Below are positions 32,033 to 41,221 of a stretch of DNA of 64,000 nt, piece by piece. The notes beneath the pieces are model-generated. The model ran no database searches and had not been told where the DNA came from. It worked only from the letters and a program-made list of their open reading frames with translations. Source of the DNA: Gemmatimonadota bacterium (GTDB taxonomy: Bacteria; Gemmatimonadota; Gemmatimonadetes; Gemmatimonadales; GWC2-71-9); assembly GCA_040388535.1 (NCBI GenBank), contig JAZKBR010000002.1, forward strand, positions 701,284 to 765,283. The letters are read 5' to 3'. The translations under genes were made by a program, and so were the position numbers. Positions within the stretch are counted from its first letter, which is position 1, and each line of letters starts with the position of its first letter.

Positions 32033-34704
32033 TTTTGCATTCCAGTGCGGGATCGCAATTCCTGCAGCCAGTTGACGACCAGCACCAGCTGGCGATTCTG
32101 ATCGACCGGGCGCACCATCACGAAATTTCTTCCGTCCAGGGTCACATCGTAATTGGGGTGATACACTTCGGTGGCGTACGGTCCGCTGAGGAGCTGTTCG
32201 CGGGTCGTGACCGCCAACGTCGGTGTGGTCGCGATCGTCGCCCCCATCAATGCATTGCCGCTCCGGTAGATCAATTGATGGCCATCGCGCGACCAGAGTG
32301 GCTCACCGCCCCCTCCCGCCGACACCGGCACGCGACCACCTTCCGCCGAGAGCGCCCGGACATAGACCTCTTCTCGACCGGTTTCGTTCGAGACATAGGC
32401 GAGCCACTTTCCATCGGGCGAGACGCGCGGCTCCTTGTCGTCGTTGATGCCGGTCAGGAGCGGCACCACCCGATGGTCGCCGACGAGCTCCCTGCTGAGA
32501 ATGTCACGATTGTTGATCGGCGTGTCGACCCGGTAGACGACCGACTTGCCGTCCGGCGTGATCACGCCTTCGCGGATCGGGTTGGAGTCGCGGACGACCA
32601 TCCGCGCCTCGGCGCTGCCATCGGCCGGCTGCAGCCAGAGAGCGTTCGCGGGCGCGCGCGACGACGTGAAGAGCACTTCCCGTCCGTCCGGGCTCCACTC
32701 GGGGCGGTTATTGAAGCCCTGACGCGTGAGCCGCTCGGACGTATGGTTCACCAGATCGGTGATCCAGATGTCGGCTCCGGTCGCGCCCTGGACTTCAACG
32801 GCAAGCCGCCGGCCGTCGGGTGAGAGGCGGGGATGGAGATAGCTCTGCGCCGAATCGACCAGCACGCGTGTGCTGTCTTTGCCCACCATCACCAGCTGGC
32901 CGACAATGCCGCCTTTCTGGTAGAAGAGCGAACCATTCGCCGACAAGGCCACCGGCGTGCTCCACGCAGACGGTGGCACCGCGATACTGTCGGAAATCTG
33001 GATCGGCGCACCCGCGACCAGCGCCTTCGGGTCGAACGGCGCCGCCATCAGCGCGCCATCGTTGCGCACATAGAGAATCAGGCCGTCGACAAAGCCGATG
33101 GCGCGCGCGCCGCGGAGCGCCTTCAATACCGTCGACTTGCCGGTGGCGGTTTCGATCACCGCAATGGCAAGATCGGCGTTGCTGGCAATGGTGCTGCTGT
33201 AGAGGATCAGCCGGCCGTTCTCGATGGCATGCGGAGCGAGCTGCAGTCGTTCATTTGATGCGCTGTCAAATTTCGAGAATTGCACCGGCTCACCACCATC
33301 TGCCGACACGCGCCAGAGGCCGCGGCCTTCGGAGTAGGTGCCTCGGGCAAAGATGATCTCCTGGTTGGAGATCCAGCTGATTCCCGCCCCGACGCTGCCA
33401 CCGTTGTCGATTGCGCAGAGGGTGGTCAACGCGCTGCCGTCGAGCGCAATCTTCTTGAGCTTTCCGTCGGCCGACCGGAAGGCGATCCACTTCCCATCGG
33501 GAGAGAATTCCGGATTGAAGGCACCGCCGGTTCCCGGAATGGCGCGCGACACCAGCTGATCCAGGCTCCGGAGGTAAAGCATCCAGCCATCAGTGGCCGC
33601 TGTCGCGGCATAGATCACCTGACTGCCCTCCGGGGAAATGGCGAGCTGCGTCGCGACACCGGTGACGGGGTACGCGATCCGGGTGCCCATCACCGGCTGC
33701 AATTCGAGCCGGACGACGGGCGCAGCCTCGGCGCGCGGCCGGGTCGACCAGCCCCAGACCGCAGCCGCCAGGGCGAGCCCGAACGCGAAGGGCCACGCCA
33801 CTCTCGCAGCCAGGCTCGCAGGTTTTGCGGCCGGGCGTGCTGCCGCGGTCCCACGCTGCCGCGTCACCGTGCCGTGACCTGCGAGCGCGGCGACGAACTC
33901 CGCGGTGGTCGGCCAACGGTCGGCAGGAAGCTTCGCGAGTGCGGTCAGCACCGCGTCCTCGACGTCCTCCGGCACGGTGTCACGTACCGTGCGAATGGGC
34001 GAGGGCCGCTCCGTCATCACCTTCGCGACGATGGCCTGCACACTCGAGCCGGCGAATGGCGGATCACCGGCCAGCATCTCGTAGGTCACTGCCCCGAGCG
34101 CGTAGATGTCGCTGCGAGCGTCGATCGCGCGCTCCCCCATCGCCTGTTCGGGACTCATGTATTGCGGCGTGCCGAGGGAGAGTCCGGTCTGGGTCATCCG
34201 CGAGCCACCGGCGCTCTGGACGGCGAGCGCGATGCCGAAGTCGGCAACGAGGGCGTGGCCATCCTGCAGCAGGATGTTCTCGGGCTTGATGTCGCGATGG
34301 ATGACGCCGTGGCCATGCGCATACCCCAGCGCATCCGCTACTTCGCGGGCGATACGCAGCGCCACATCGAGCGGAAGTTGTCGATCACGCTCAAGCCGCG
34401 ATCGTAGCGTCTCGCCCGTGACCAGCGGCATCACGTAATACAGGAGGCCATCGGCTTCGCCCGAGTCGAGCAGTGGCAGGATGTGCGGGTGCTGCAGCCG
34501 CGCCGTGGTGCGGATCTCGCTCAGGAAACGTTCGCTGCCGAGCGCGGCACCAAGATCCGGGTGGAGGACCTTGATGGCGACATCCCGATCGTGCTTGATG
34601 TCGTGGGCCAAGTAGACGGTGGCCATACCACCGGCGCCAAGTTCGCGTTCGATGCGGTAGCGGTCGGAGAGGGCGGCGGTGAGGCGAGCAAGCGTCTCGG
34701 TCAC
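32029..34704 (-). CDS. Transmembrane Ser/Thr kinase with propeller sensor (kinase 4)
   Basis: The 891-residue product has a complete Hanks kinase (GAGGMATVYL, VAIKVL, HRDIKPEN, VADFGIAL, YMSPEQAMGE) and a transmembrane segment near 298-318 (WPFAFGLALAAAVWGW). The propeller repeats include ISPEGSQVIYAAT, FSPDGKWIAFRSADG, LSPDGRRLAVEVQG, WSPDGREVLFTSS and VSPDGKWLAYVSNETG, ending RNFVMVRPVDQ and LVLVVNW. It is first in a two-kinase overlapping pair with kinase 3. The divergent nitroreductase gene begins 137 bases away, so its promoter lies in that gap. Confidence 0.93.
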   Translation of the reverse strand: MTETLARLTAALSDRYRIERELGAGGMATVYLAHDIKHDRDVAIKVLHPDLGAALGSERFLSEIRTTARLQHPHILPLLDSGEADGLLYYVMPLVTGETLRSRLERDRQLPLDVALRIAREVADALGYAHGHGVIHRDIKPENILLQDGHALVADFGIALAVQSAGGSRMTQTGLSLGTPQYMSPEQAMGERAIDARSDIYALGAVTYEMLAGDPPFAGSSVQAIVAKVMTERPSPIRTVRDTVPEDVEDAVLTALAKLPADRWPTTAEFVAALAGHGTVTRQRGTAAARPAAKPASLAARVAWPFAFGLALAAAVWGWSTRPRAEAAPVVRLELQPVMGTRIAYPVTGVATQLAISPEGSQVIYAATAATDGWMLYLRSLDQLVSRAIPGTGGAFNPEFSPDGKWIAFRSADGKLKKIALDGSALTTLCAIDNGGSVGAGISWISNQEIIFARGTYSEGRGLWRVSADGGEPVQFSKFDSASNERLQLAPHAIENGRLILYSSTIASNADLAIAVIETATGKSTVLKALRGARAIGFVDGLILYVRNDGALMAAPFDPKALVAGAPIQISDSIAVPPSAWSTPVALSANGSLFYQKGGIVGQLVMVGKDSTRVLVDSAQSYLHPRLSPDGRRLAVEVQGATGADIWITDLVNHTSERLTRQGFNNRPEWSPDGREVLFTSSRAPANALWLQPADGSAEARMVVRDSNPIREGVITPDGKSVVYRVDTPINNRDILSRELVGDHRVVPLLTGINDDKEPRVSPDGKWLAYVSNETGREEVYVRALSAEGGRVPVSAGGGGEPLWSRDGHQLIYRSGNALMGATIATTPTLAVTTREQLLSGPYATEVYHPNYDVTLDGRNFVMVRPVDQNRQLVLVVNWLQELRSRTGMQK

Positions 34705-34841
34705 GCGGGTCCCTCAATGGTGAGAAGAGGCGCAGCATGCCGGCACCCCGAAGTTACCTTTTTCAGTGGGCCCCTCGCTCCCCGGCCTTCGCCGGTGCAG
34801 ATTCGGGAGTCTCGATTCCTCGAACTCTGTGAGTCAGCTGA

Positions 34842-35402
34842 ATGGATGTCTTCGACGCGATCCACCACCGCCGCTCGATCCGGCAGTTCACCGACCGCCC
34901 CGTCACGCGCGACGAGATGGAGCGCATCCTCGAGGCGGCCGTTGCCGCCCCGAACCACCGGCTGACCCAGCCGTGGCGCTTCTACGTCCTCGGGCCGGCG
35001 GCGCGTCGCGCCTATGGCGAGACCCTCGGCGCCCGAAAGGCGAAGAAGATCGAGGACCCGGCGGCCGCACAGACGCTGATCGACAAGGTGGTCGCGGGCG
35101 AGGTCGCGCTGCCGGCGATGCTGGCCGTGAGTACCACCGTCAACGAGAATCCGGAAACTCGTGAAGAGGATTACGCCGCGACGATGATGGCGGTGCAGAA
35201 CCTGATGCTCGCGGCACACGCGAGCGGCCTCGGCACTCATATCCGCACCGGGGCCGTGATGGATGACCCCCGAGTCCGGGCATCGCTCGGCATCCCCGAC
35301 GGAGAACGCATCATCGCGACCATTCAAGTCGGCGAGCCGGCTGCGATGCCGGAGGCAAAGGCGCGCCGCCCTGCCACGGAGCTCACGACCTGGTTGCCCT
35401 GA
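34842..35402 (+). CDS. Nitroreductase-family flavoprotein
   Basis: The 186-residue product opens with MDVFDAIHHRRSIRQFTDRP, the FMN-phosphate binding Arg block of the family. VAAPNHRLTQPWRFYVLG follows, then MAVQNLMLAAHASGLGTHIR, which lines the flavin, and GERIIATIQVGEPA near the end. The length is normal for NfsB/BluB-like small nitroreductases that reduce nitro groups or quinones with NAD(P)H. It is the only plus-strand gene inside the kinase block besides the RAYT. It diverges from kinase 4 and is convergent with a kinase-tail remnant, which suggests a later insertion. Confidence 0.9.
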   Translation: MDVFDAIHHRRSIRQFTDRPVTRDEMERILEAAVAAPNHRLTQPWRFYVLGPAARRAYGETLGARKAKKIEDPAAAQTLIDKVVAGEVALPAMLAVSTTVNENPETREEDYAATMMAVQNLMLAAHASGLGTHIRTGAVMDDPRVRASLGIPDGERIIATIQVGEPAAMPEAKARRPATELTTWLP

Positions 35403-35417
35403 CGCGCATATGCCGGG

Positions 35418-35547
35418 TCACTGCTTCGCCGATGCGTGCAGGGTCGCGAACCAGTTCTCGACCAGGACGGCGTGACTCGGCGCCGTCGTGGCGCCCAGCA
35501 TCCGGCGGCGCAGGAAGATGAATGATTGATTGTCAGGCGCTCGACGC
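35418..35547 (-). pseudogene. C-terminal tail remnant of a kinase-propeller gene
   Basis: Directly after the stop of kinase 5, in another frame, the minus strand encodes APDNQSFIFLRRRMLGATTA and then HAVLVENWFATLHASAKQ, followed by TGA (35418-35420). This matches the shared ends of the intact kinases (DGxxFLMV, then a V-x-NW strand, then about ten basic or polar residues). No kinase body precedes it, because the sequence upstream is the end of kinase 5. I read it as the tail left when an adjacent paralogue was deleted by recombination. Confidence 0.7.
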
Positions 35548-38172
35548 TCACTTCGGCACCTTTTGCTTGAGAACGTCGGACCAGTTCAGGATCACGTGCG
35601 TCGGAAGCGCGTCTGCTTTCACAATCGGGATGACCATCAGGAAACGAGCGCCGTCGGGCGTGACGTCATATCCTGTCGCGCGGCTGTCGAGGCGACCGGC
35701 CGTCGCGATCCCGAAGAGCGACACGGCGGTTCCGACTTCACCTGTCGCTGGCTGGAAGGGAATCGCCAGCAGCGCGTTGCCTTTCCGATAGACGATCTCG
35801 CGTCCACCCTTGGTCCAGAGCGGCTGACTGCCCCCGTCGGTGGAGATCTGGATCCGTCCGGCGTGGCCGTCGACGGCGCGAACGTAGATCTGGGGTTGTT
35901 CGTTTTCGTTGGTTACCTCATACGCAATCCAGCGACCGTCTGGCGAGAACGCTGCGGCACGCTGTGACCCCGGCTGGTCATCAACCGGGGTGGAGGAGCC
36001 TCCGGCCACCGGCCTCAGGAAGAGGCGGTCATTGCTTGGAATTTCTGTGTAGGCCAACGTCTGACCGTCTGGCGTAATCGACGCAGCACGCTTGTCGAAC
36101 GGAGTCGCGAATACGACGGCGTCCGGCGCGCTACCGTCGATCGCAAGCCGATGCAGGTCGTAGACGGGGTCCTCGAAGGTGTAGACGATGGCGCGACTGT
36201 CCGGCGTCCAGACCGCATTGAAGGCAGCGCCCTGTGCGCGGGTGAGCTGCCGCGCAACACTCCGGCTCCGCTCGACGAGCCAGAGATCCCGCTTCGGCTC
36301 CGTCTGGGTCAGTGCAAACCATTTGCCGTCGGGCGAGAGCCGGGGCTGCGCCCACGAGCCGCTGTCTCGTAGTGCCGGCTCCAGATTGCCGGCCCGGTCC
36401 GCCCACACCACCCGGCGCTTGACGGCCCACTCGGAGGCCTTGAGATAGACCAGCGTCCCGTTCTCCGCGATGGCGAATCCCGCCTGACCATCGGTTGGTA
36501 ACCAGGCGACATCTTCGACGACCGGCACTGCCGCGCCGATGACCTTGAGACTCGCGGGATCGAAGTGGACCGCGAAGACGGCACCATCGCGCGCGTACAG
36601 GAGGTGGCCACTGGTGGCATAGCGGCCGAACACGGCACCCTCGACCAGCACGGTTCGCTTCCCGGTTGCGAATTCCACGGCCTCGATCCGCGCCCTCGCC
36701 AGCGGGGTGGCGTAGCTCGTGAAGATCGCTGCCTTGCCACCGGGGAGCGACTGCGGGTACCAGTGATTGAACTCCCGGCGTGCCGTGTCGAGTGTCGTGA
36801 GCCGGGTAGGTGTGCCACCAGTCGCCGCCACGCGCCAGAGGCCGATGCCGGACTTGGCGTAGATCAGTGAGGCGTCGTCGAGACTCCACGCCGATCCTGC
36901 ATTGGTCGAATCGACCAGTTCCGTCGGAGGGCCGCCCGATGTCGGCACCTTGAAGAGCTTGCCGTTCCTCGCGAACGCGATCCAGTTGCCGTCGTGAGAG
37001 AACTCGGCGTTCTCCCCGCTCTCCGTGCCAGCGATCACGCGGAGCGCAGTGGAGCCCAGAGTCCGCATCACCAGGTGGTCGACGCCGCTCGAGTCCTGGA
37101 CCGCCTGCACCACGCGCTGACCATCGGGGGAGATCGCCACATAAGGTCGGTCCCGCCCGCCATCGCCGAGACGGAAGGCGAATTCAACCGGCGGAGCGGA
37201 CGTGGCCTTCGATGTGCCACCGCGGATCAGCCAGCCCGCGGCAAGCGAGATCGCGACCAGGGCGAACCCAGCCGCCAGCACGGAGCGGGAAGTCGCGGCG
37301 GGCGCGCTGCGGACGGCACGGGTGCGCGTCGCACTGCGCGTCGCGTCGACCTTGTCATTGAGCGCCATCGAAAACTCCGCCGCACTGGCGAAGCGATCGG
37401 CCGGCAACTTCTGCAGTGCGGTGTGCACCGCATCCGCCACGTGCTCGGGGATCGTCTTCCGCAGCGAAGTGACCGTCGCCGGCTCGGCCGTCATCACCTT
37501 GGCCACAATCGCCTGGGCGGTCGGTCCGCTGAACGGCGGCTCACCGGTGAGCATCTCGTAGGTCACGCAGCCGAGGGCGTAGACATCACTGCGCGCATCG
37601 AGTTCGCGCTCGCCCATCGCCTGCTCGGGACTCATGTACTGCGGCGTGCCGAGGGACATCCCGGTCTCGGTCATCCGGGTGCCGGCCTTGCTGGCGGCGA
37701 GCGCAATGCCGAAGTCGGCCACCAGGGCAGAACCATCGTGCAGCAGGATGTTTTCGGGCTTGATGTCGCGGTGGATCACGCCGTGACGATGCGCATAATC
37801 GAGCGCGGCGGCGATCTCGCTGGCGATGCGGACCGCCTCGCCGATCGGGAGCTGCTTCTCGCGGGTCATCCGGTCGCGGAGCGAAATCCCCTCGACGTAC
37901 GGCATCACATAGAAGAGGAACGAATCGGCCACACCCGAATCGAAGAGCGGCAGGATATGCGGATGCTGCAAGTTGGCCGTGGTCTTGATCTCGGCGAGGA
38001 AGCGCTCGGCGCCGATGACCGCCGCGAGCTCGGGGCGCAACACCTTGATGGCGACCTTGCGGTCGTGCTTGACGTCGTGCGCGAGATAGACCGTGGCCAT
38101 CCCGCCGGCGCCGAGCTCGCGGTCGAGGCGGTAACGGTCGGAGAGGGCGGCGGTGAGGCGATCGATGGTCAT
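35548..38172 (-). CDS. Transmembrane Ser/Thr kinase with PD40 propeller (kinase 5)
   Basis: The 874-residue product has its kinase at about 14-275 (GAGGMATVYL, VAIKVLRPEL, HRDIKPEN, VADFGIALAASKAG, MSLGTPQYMSPEQ), a helix near 298-318 (SVLAAGFALVAISLAAGWLI) and an outer propeller (AISPDGQRVVQAVQD, FSHDGNWIAFARNG, LSPDGKWFALTQ, FSPDGRWIAYEVTNENEQ). It ends with TPDGARFLMVIPI and THVILNWSDVL. It is closest to kinase 2. It is not overlapped by another kinase; a degraded tail follows it and a BIME plus RAYT gene precede it, so this part of the block has been rearranged. Confidence 0.93.
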   Translation of the reverse strand: MTIDRLTAALSDRYRLDRELGAGGMATVYLAHDVKHDRKVAIKVLRPELAAVIGAERFLAEIKTTANLQHPHILPLFDSGVADSFLFYVMPYVEGISLRDRMTREKQLPIGEAVRIASEIAAALDYAHRHGVIHRDIKPENILLHDGSALVADFGIALAASKAGTRMTETGMSLGTPQYMSPEQAMGERELDARSDVYALGCVTYEMLTGEPPFSGPTAQAIVAKVMTAEPATVTSLRKTIPEHVADAVHTALQKLPADRFASAAEFSMALNDKVDATRSATRTRAVRSAPAATSRSVLAAGFALVAISLAAGWLIRGGTSKATSAPPVEFAFRLGDGGRDRPYVAISPDGQRVVQAVQDSSGVDHLVMRTLGSTALRVIAGTESGENAEFSHDGNWIAFARNGKLFKVPTSGGPPTELVDSTNAGSAWSLDDASLIYAKSGIGLWRVAATGGTPTRLTTLDTARREFNHWYPQSLPGGKAAIFTSYATPLARARIEAVEFATGKRTVLVEGAVFGRYATSGHLLYARDGAVFAVHFDPASLKVIGAAVPVVEDVAWLPTDGQAGFAIAENGTLVYLKASEWAVKRRVVWADRAGNLEPALRDSGSWAQPRLSPDGKWFALTQTEPKRDLWLVERSRSVARQLTRAQGAAFNAVWTPDSRAIVYTFEDPVYDLHRLAIDGSAPDAVVFATPFDKRAASITPDGQTLAYTEIPSNDRLFLRPVAGGSSTPVDDQPGSQRAAAFSPDGRWIAYEVTNENEQPQIYVRAVDGHAGRIQISTDGGSQPLWTKGGREIVYRKGNALLAIPFQPATGEVGTAVSLFGIATAGRLDSRATGYDVTPDGARFLMVIPIVKADALPTHVILNWSDVLKQKVPK

Positions 38173-38229
38173 TGAGCGCTCGTCGCCGAGGCAATCGCGC
38201 CCGAGCTCGTGACGGAAGCAATCGCGCCC

Positions 38230-38347
38230 GAGCTCGTGACTAAAGTCACGGCTCGGCCACTGCCGCTAAAGCGGCGGCTGCTCTCCCCGTTCAGAGGGTC
38301 TCGATGCGGCTTCAACCGTGGTAGCCGAGCCGCGGCTTCAGCCGCGA
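38230..38347. repeat. BIME-like repeat, left copy at RAYT (copy 2)
   Basis: It shares the hairpins of copy 1 (GTGACT-AA-AGTCAC, GCCGCT-AA-AGCGGC, GCGGCT-TC-AGCCGC) and is nearly identical to the right copy at 38833, including the centre CCCCGTTCAGAGGGTCTCGA. Just outside it, a 23-base segment starting GCAATCGCGCCCGAGCTCG occurs twice, 29 bases apart. It ends five bases before the RAYT start. Confidence 0.85.
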
Positions 38348-38351
38348 TGTC

Positions 38352-38846
38352 GTGAAGAGGACGCGACGTGCGTTCGTTTGGTACGGTCCTACGAGCGATC
38401 CGAGCCCTTTCTTCGGGATGTACCATCGACTCATTGTGCACATTGTCTGGACCACCCGTGATCGGGCACCGAGTCTCGACCACAATCGCGCAATGCAGCT
38501 CGCACAGCAGTTGCCATTGATCGCGAACTACGAGCGATGCCGGATGCTGGCACTGGGAATCGTGTCGACCCATGTCCACCTTCTCCTTGCGATTCACCCT
38601 TCCACACCGTTGCCCCGACTCTTGCAGCGGTTGAAGGGACGCACTGCGCGCATGATCAATGGCGGGCCCGCCTCGAATTTGCATCACCTGCGCTGGGCCA
38701 AGGGCTACAGTATCACATCGGTGAGCCCGCGCGCCCTCGCTCTCGTCATGGATTACGTCTGTAGTCAGGATCGCCGACATCCTGACGAGGCGATACCCGG
38801 GTGGCGAGCTCGTGACGGAAGCAATCGCGCCCGAGCTCGTGACTAA
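38352..38846 (+). CDS. REP-associated tyrosine transposase (RAYT / IS200-like Y1)
   Basis: The 164-residue product carries the Y1_Tnp domain: MYHRLIVHIVWTTRDRAP opening, HUH motif in STHVHLLLAIHPSTPLPRLL, basic segment LKGRTARMI, and the catalytic Tyr in LVMDYVCSQDRRHPDEA. GTG 38352 and ATG 38418 are both possible starts; the family usually begins near MYHRL. The C-terminal residues (RARDGSNRARARD) are encoded by the right-hand repeat. Single-copy RAYTs flanked by REPs are known to mobilise or maintain REP elements. The gene lies between kinase 5 and kinase 6 and opposes their transcription. Confidence 0.85.
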   Translation: MKRTRRAFVWYGPTSDPSPFFGMYHRLIVHIVWTTRDRAPSLDHNRAMQLAQQLPLIANYERCRMLALGIVSTHVHLLLAIHPSTPLPRLLQRLKGRTARMINGGPASNLHHLRWAKGYSITSVSPRALALVMDYVCSQDRRHPDEAIPGWRARDGSNRARARD

Positions 38847-38951
38847 AGTCACGGCTCGGCTACTGCCGCTAAAGCGGCGGCTCCTCGCCCCGTTCAGAGG
38901 GTCTCGATGCGGCTTCAGCCGCGGTAGCCGAGCCGCGGCTTCAGCCGCGAG
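38833..38951. repeat. BIME-like repeat, right copy at RAYT (copy 3)
   Basis: This is a direct copy, in the same orientation, of the element at 38230-38347, differing at only a few positions. It overlaps the last codons of the RAYT gene and ends 12 bases before the stop of kinase 6. Confidence 0.85.
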
Positions 38952-38962
38952 CGATGGCGTGC

Positions 38963-41221
38963 TCATGTATCTCCTGGGGCCAGCGCCAATCCAACCCGCT
39001 CCACCATCGGCCAGTAGCGCGCGTCCTTCCGAATCGGATCAAGCCGCGGATGCACTCGCAGCCACATCAGCCCCGAGGCCTTTTCCTGGATCGCGGTCTC
39101 GAGCCAGGTGAAGGCGTCGTCAACATCGCCGAGCGAGGCGTGGAGTGCTGCGATGCCCCAGGCGGAGACGAAGCGCGATGAGCGCGCCGCCGTCAGTTCG
39201 GCGAGGATGCTGCGTGCTTCGGCCTCGTTCCCGGCAGCCACCGCGAGATGTGCGAGCCCGAACGACGGCCCGGCAATACCACCCCCGAGCCGACGCCCTT
39301 CCTCATACTCCGCGCGGGCCTCGTCGATGCGCCCGAGGGCTTCGAGGGAACGCGCGAGATCGGTGTGCGCGCCATCGAAGCGAGGGTCGAGCTCGATGGC
39401 CATCCGGTAGTGGAAGACTGACTTCTGGAAATCCCGCGCGTAGTAGAGCGCGTCACCGAGCACGGTGCGAATGATCGATGAGAGTGGGTCGAGCTCGATC
39501 GAACGCTCTGCGGCGGCCACGGCCTCATCCTGACGATCGAGGGCGCTCAACACGCGCGAATACATGTTGTGACTGAAGGCGAGGCCAGGGTTCAGTTCTA
39601 CGGCCTTCCTGAGCAGGCGAAGTCCGCCGGCGATGTCGCTCATATTGGTGGCGATAACGCCCATCGAACACCACGCTTCAGCGAGATCCGGTTCGAGCTC
39701 CCGTGCCCGTTCTGCTGCGGCGTAAGCCTCCGGGCCTGCCTCGGCCGACGAAGCCATGCCACGAGTGATGCGAATGAACTGGCAGTCGGCCAGGGCCGAC
39801 CACGCCTGGGCATAGGTGGGGTCGAGTTCGAGAGCGCGCCTGATGTGACGCAGCGCAACCTCGAGCGCATCCTTGGTGCCCGCAAACATCGAGTGGCGAC
39901 TCTTGAGCACCTCGAGGTGTGCCTCGGGATTCACCACGGCCCGCTTGGCCAGGTGTCCCGCTTCTGCCGGGGTGAGCTGCACCGCGATCTCGCGCGCGAC
40001 AGTCTCCGCCACGTCGCTCTGCAGGGCGAGCACGTCGCCGAGATCGCGGTCGTACCGGTCGAACCAGAGTGTCTGGTCGGTGCGCGCAGCGATCAGCTGC
40101 ACGCTCACGCGCACGCGATTGCCGACCAGATGCGCGGACCCTTCGATCACGGCGTCGACGTTCAACTCCCGCGCAATCTCCGGCAGTGGCTTGGTCGACC
40201 CCTTGTACTGCATGGCGGAGGTGCGCGAGATGATGCGGAGCGCCTTGATGCGCGCCAGGTCGCCGATGATCGCCTCGGTCATGCCGTCGACGAAGTATTC
40301 CTGGGTGGGATCGCCCGAGGTGTTGCGCAGCGGCAGGACGGCGATCGACCGAATCGGTTGCACCGAAGGCACTGCAAGCGCGGTGGGCCCGGAGACCATG
40401 CTGCTGCCGCTGCGGAGCAGGGTGGCAACGTCGGCGGCTGTCGCCGGCCGGAGGGCAGGGTCCTTGGCCAAACACGCCATCACCAACGCATCGAGGTCGG
40501 TTGGCGCGTCCGGCCGGAGTGAGGCCACCGTGGGCGGCGCACTGCCGAAGATCTCGAACATCAACGCCTCGGCCCGTTCCTTCTGGAAGGGTCTGCGGCC
40601 GGTGAGCATCTCGAAGAGCAGCACGCCCAGGGCATAGATGTCGGTGCGCGGCGAATCGGCATCGCCAGTGAGTTGCTCGGGCGCCATGTACGGGAGTGAT
40701 CCGAGGATCATCCCCGTTTGCGTGAGCTTGGCCGAGCCCTTGTCACTGAGCAACATCGCGATGCCGAAGTCGAGGATCTTCGGCTGGCCGGCCGGGGTGA
40801 GCACCACGTTGCCAGGCTTGAGATCGCGATGGACGATGTCGTTGCGGTGAGCGTTGTCGAGCGCATCGGCGATCGCTGCCCCGATGCGGCGGACCTCGTC
40901 TTCGGGCATCGGGCCAGCCGCGATTCGCGATTCGAGCGAGCCGCCGGCGACCAGCTCCATCACGAGGTAAGAGATCCCCGCGTGTGCGTCGAAATCGAAG
41001 ATGGTGGCGATCCCGGGGTGCGACAGCCGCGACAGGGCCAGCGCCTCTCGTCGAAAACGCGCCTGGGTGTCGGAATCACCAATAGCGCCGGGAGCAAGCA
41101 CCTTGATGGCGACTTCGCGATCGAGGTTGGCATCGTGGGCGCGCCAGACCTCGCCCATCCCACCGGCGCCGAGTCGGTCGACGAGACGATATCGCCCGAG
41201 CGTGGCGCCGGGAGCGGTCAT
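38963..41221 (-). CDS. Soluble Ser/Thr kinase with TolB-N-like and TPR domains (kinase 6)
   Basis: The 752-residue product has its kinase at about 10-270 (GAGGMGEVWRA, VAIKVL with K40, HRDLKPGN, ILDFGIAM, YMAPEQL). There is no transmembrane helix. A FlgO/TolB-N-like segment follows (SIAVLPLRNTSGDPTQEYFVDGMTEAII, LRIISRTSAMQYKGS, VDAVIEGSAHLVGNRVRVSVQLI), the module found in adenylate-cyclase/TPR and CadC-like proteins. Several TPRs complete it (ALRHIRRALELDPTYAQAWS, AVAAAERSIELDPLSSIIRT). It is cytoplasmic, unlike kinases 1-5, and probably integrates protein contacts. The ATG overlaps the stop of kinase 7. Confidence 0.92.
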   Translation of the reverse strand: MTAPGATLGRYRLVDRLGAGGMGEVWRAHDANLDREVAIKVLAPGAIGDSDTQARFRREALALSRLSHPGIATIFDFDAHAGISYLVMELVAGGSLESRIAAGPMPEDEVRRIGAAIADALDNAHRNDIVHRDLKPGNVVLTPAGQPKILDFGIAMLLSDKGSAKLTQTGMILGSLPYMAPEQLTGDADSPRTDIYALGVLLFEMLTGRRPFQKERAEALMFEIFGSAPPTVASLRPDAPTDLDALVMACLAKDPALRPATAADVATLLRSGSSMVSGPTALAVPSVQPIRSIAVLPLRNTSGDPTQEYFVDGMTEAIIGDLARIKALRIISRTSAMQYKGSTKPLPEIARELNVDAVIEGSAHLVGNRVRVSVQLIAARTDQTLWFDRYDRDLGDVLALQSDVAETVAREIAVQLTPAEAGHLAKRAVVNPEAHLEVLKSRHSMFAGTKDALEVALRHIRRALELDPTYAQAWSALADCQFIRITRGMASSAEAGPEAYAAAERARELEPDLAEAWCSMGVIATNMSDIAGGLRLLRKAVELNPGLAFSHNMYSRVLSALDRQDEAVAAAERSIELDPLSSIIRTVLGDALYYARDFQKSVFHYRMAIELDPRFDGAHTDLARSLEALGRIDEARAEYEEGRRLGGGIAGPSFGLAHLAVAAGNEAEARSILAELTAARSSRFVSAWGIAALHASLGDVDDAFTWLETAIQEKASGLMWLRVHPRLDPIRKDARYWPMVERVGLALAPGDT

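Noticed and set aside
29393..34704. Kinases 3 and 4 as an assembly duplication
   Set aside because: Catalytic halves are alike but codons, sensor halves and helices differ throughout, so they are real paralogues.
38169..38966. 265-codon minus-strand frame through the RAYT region
   Set aside because: Its repeated segments such as RLPRLKPHRDPLNG come from translating the BIME copies; no protein family fits and it opposes a real transposase gene.
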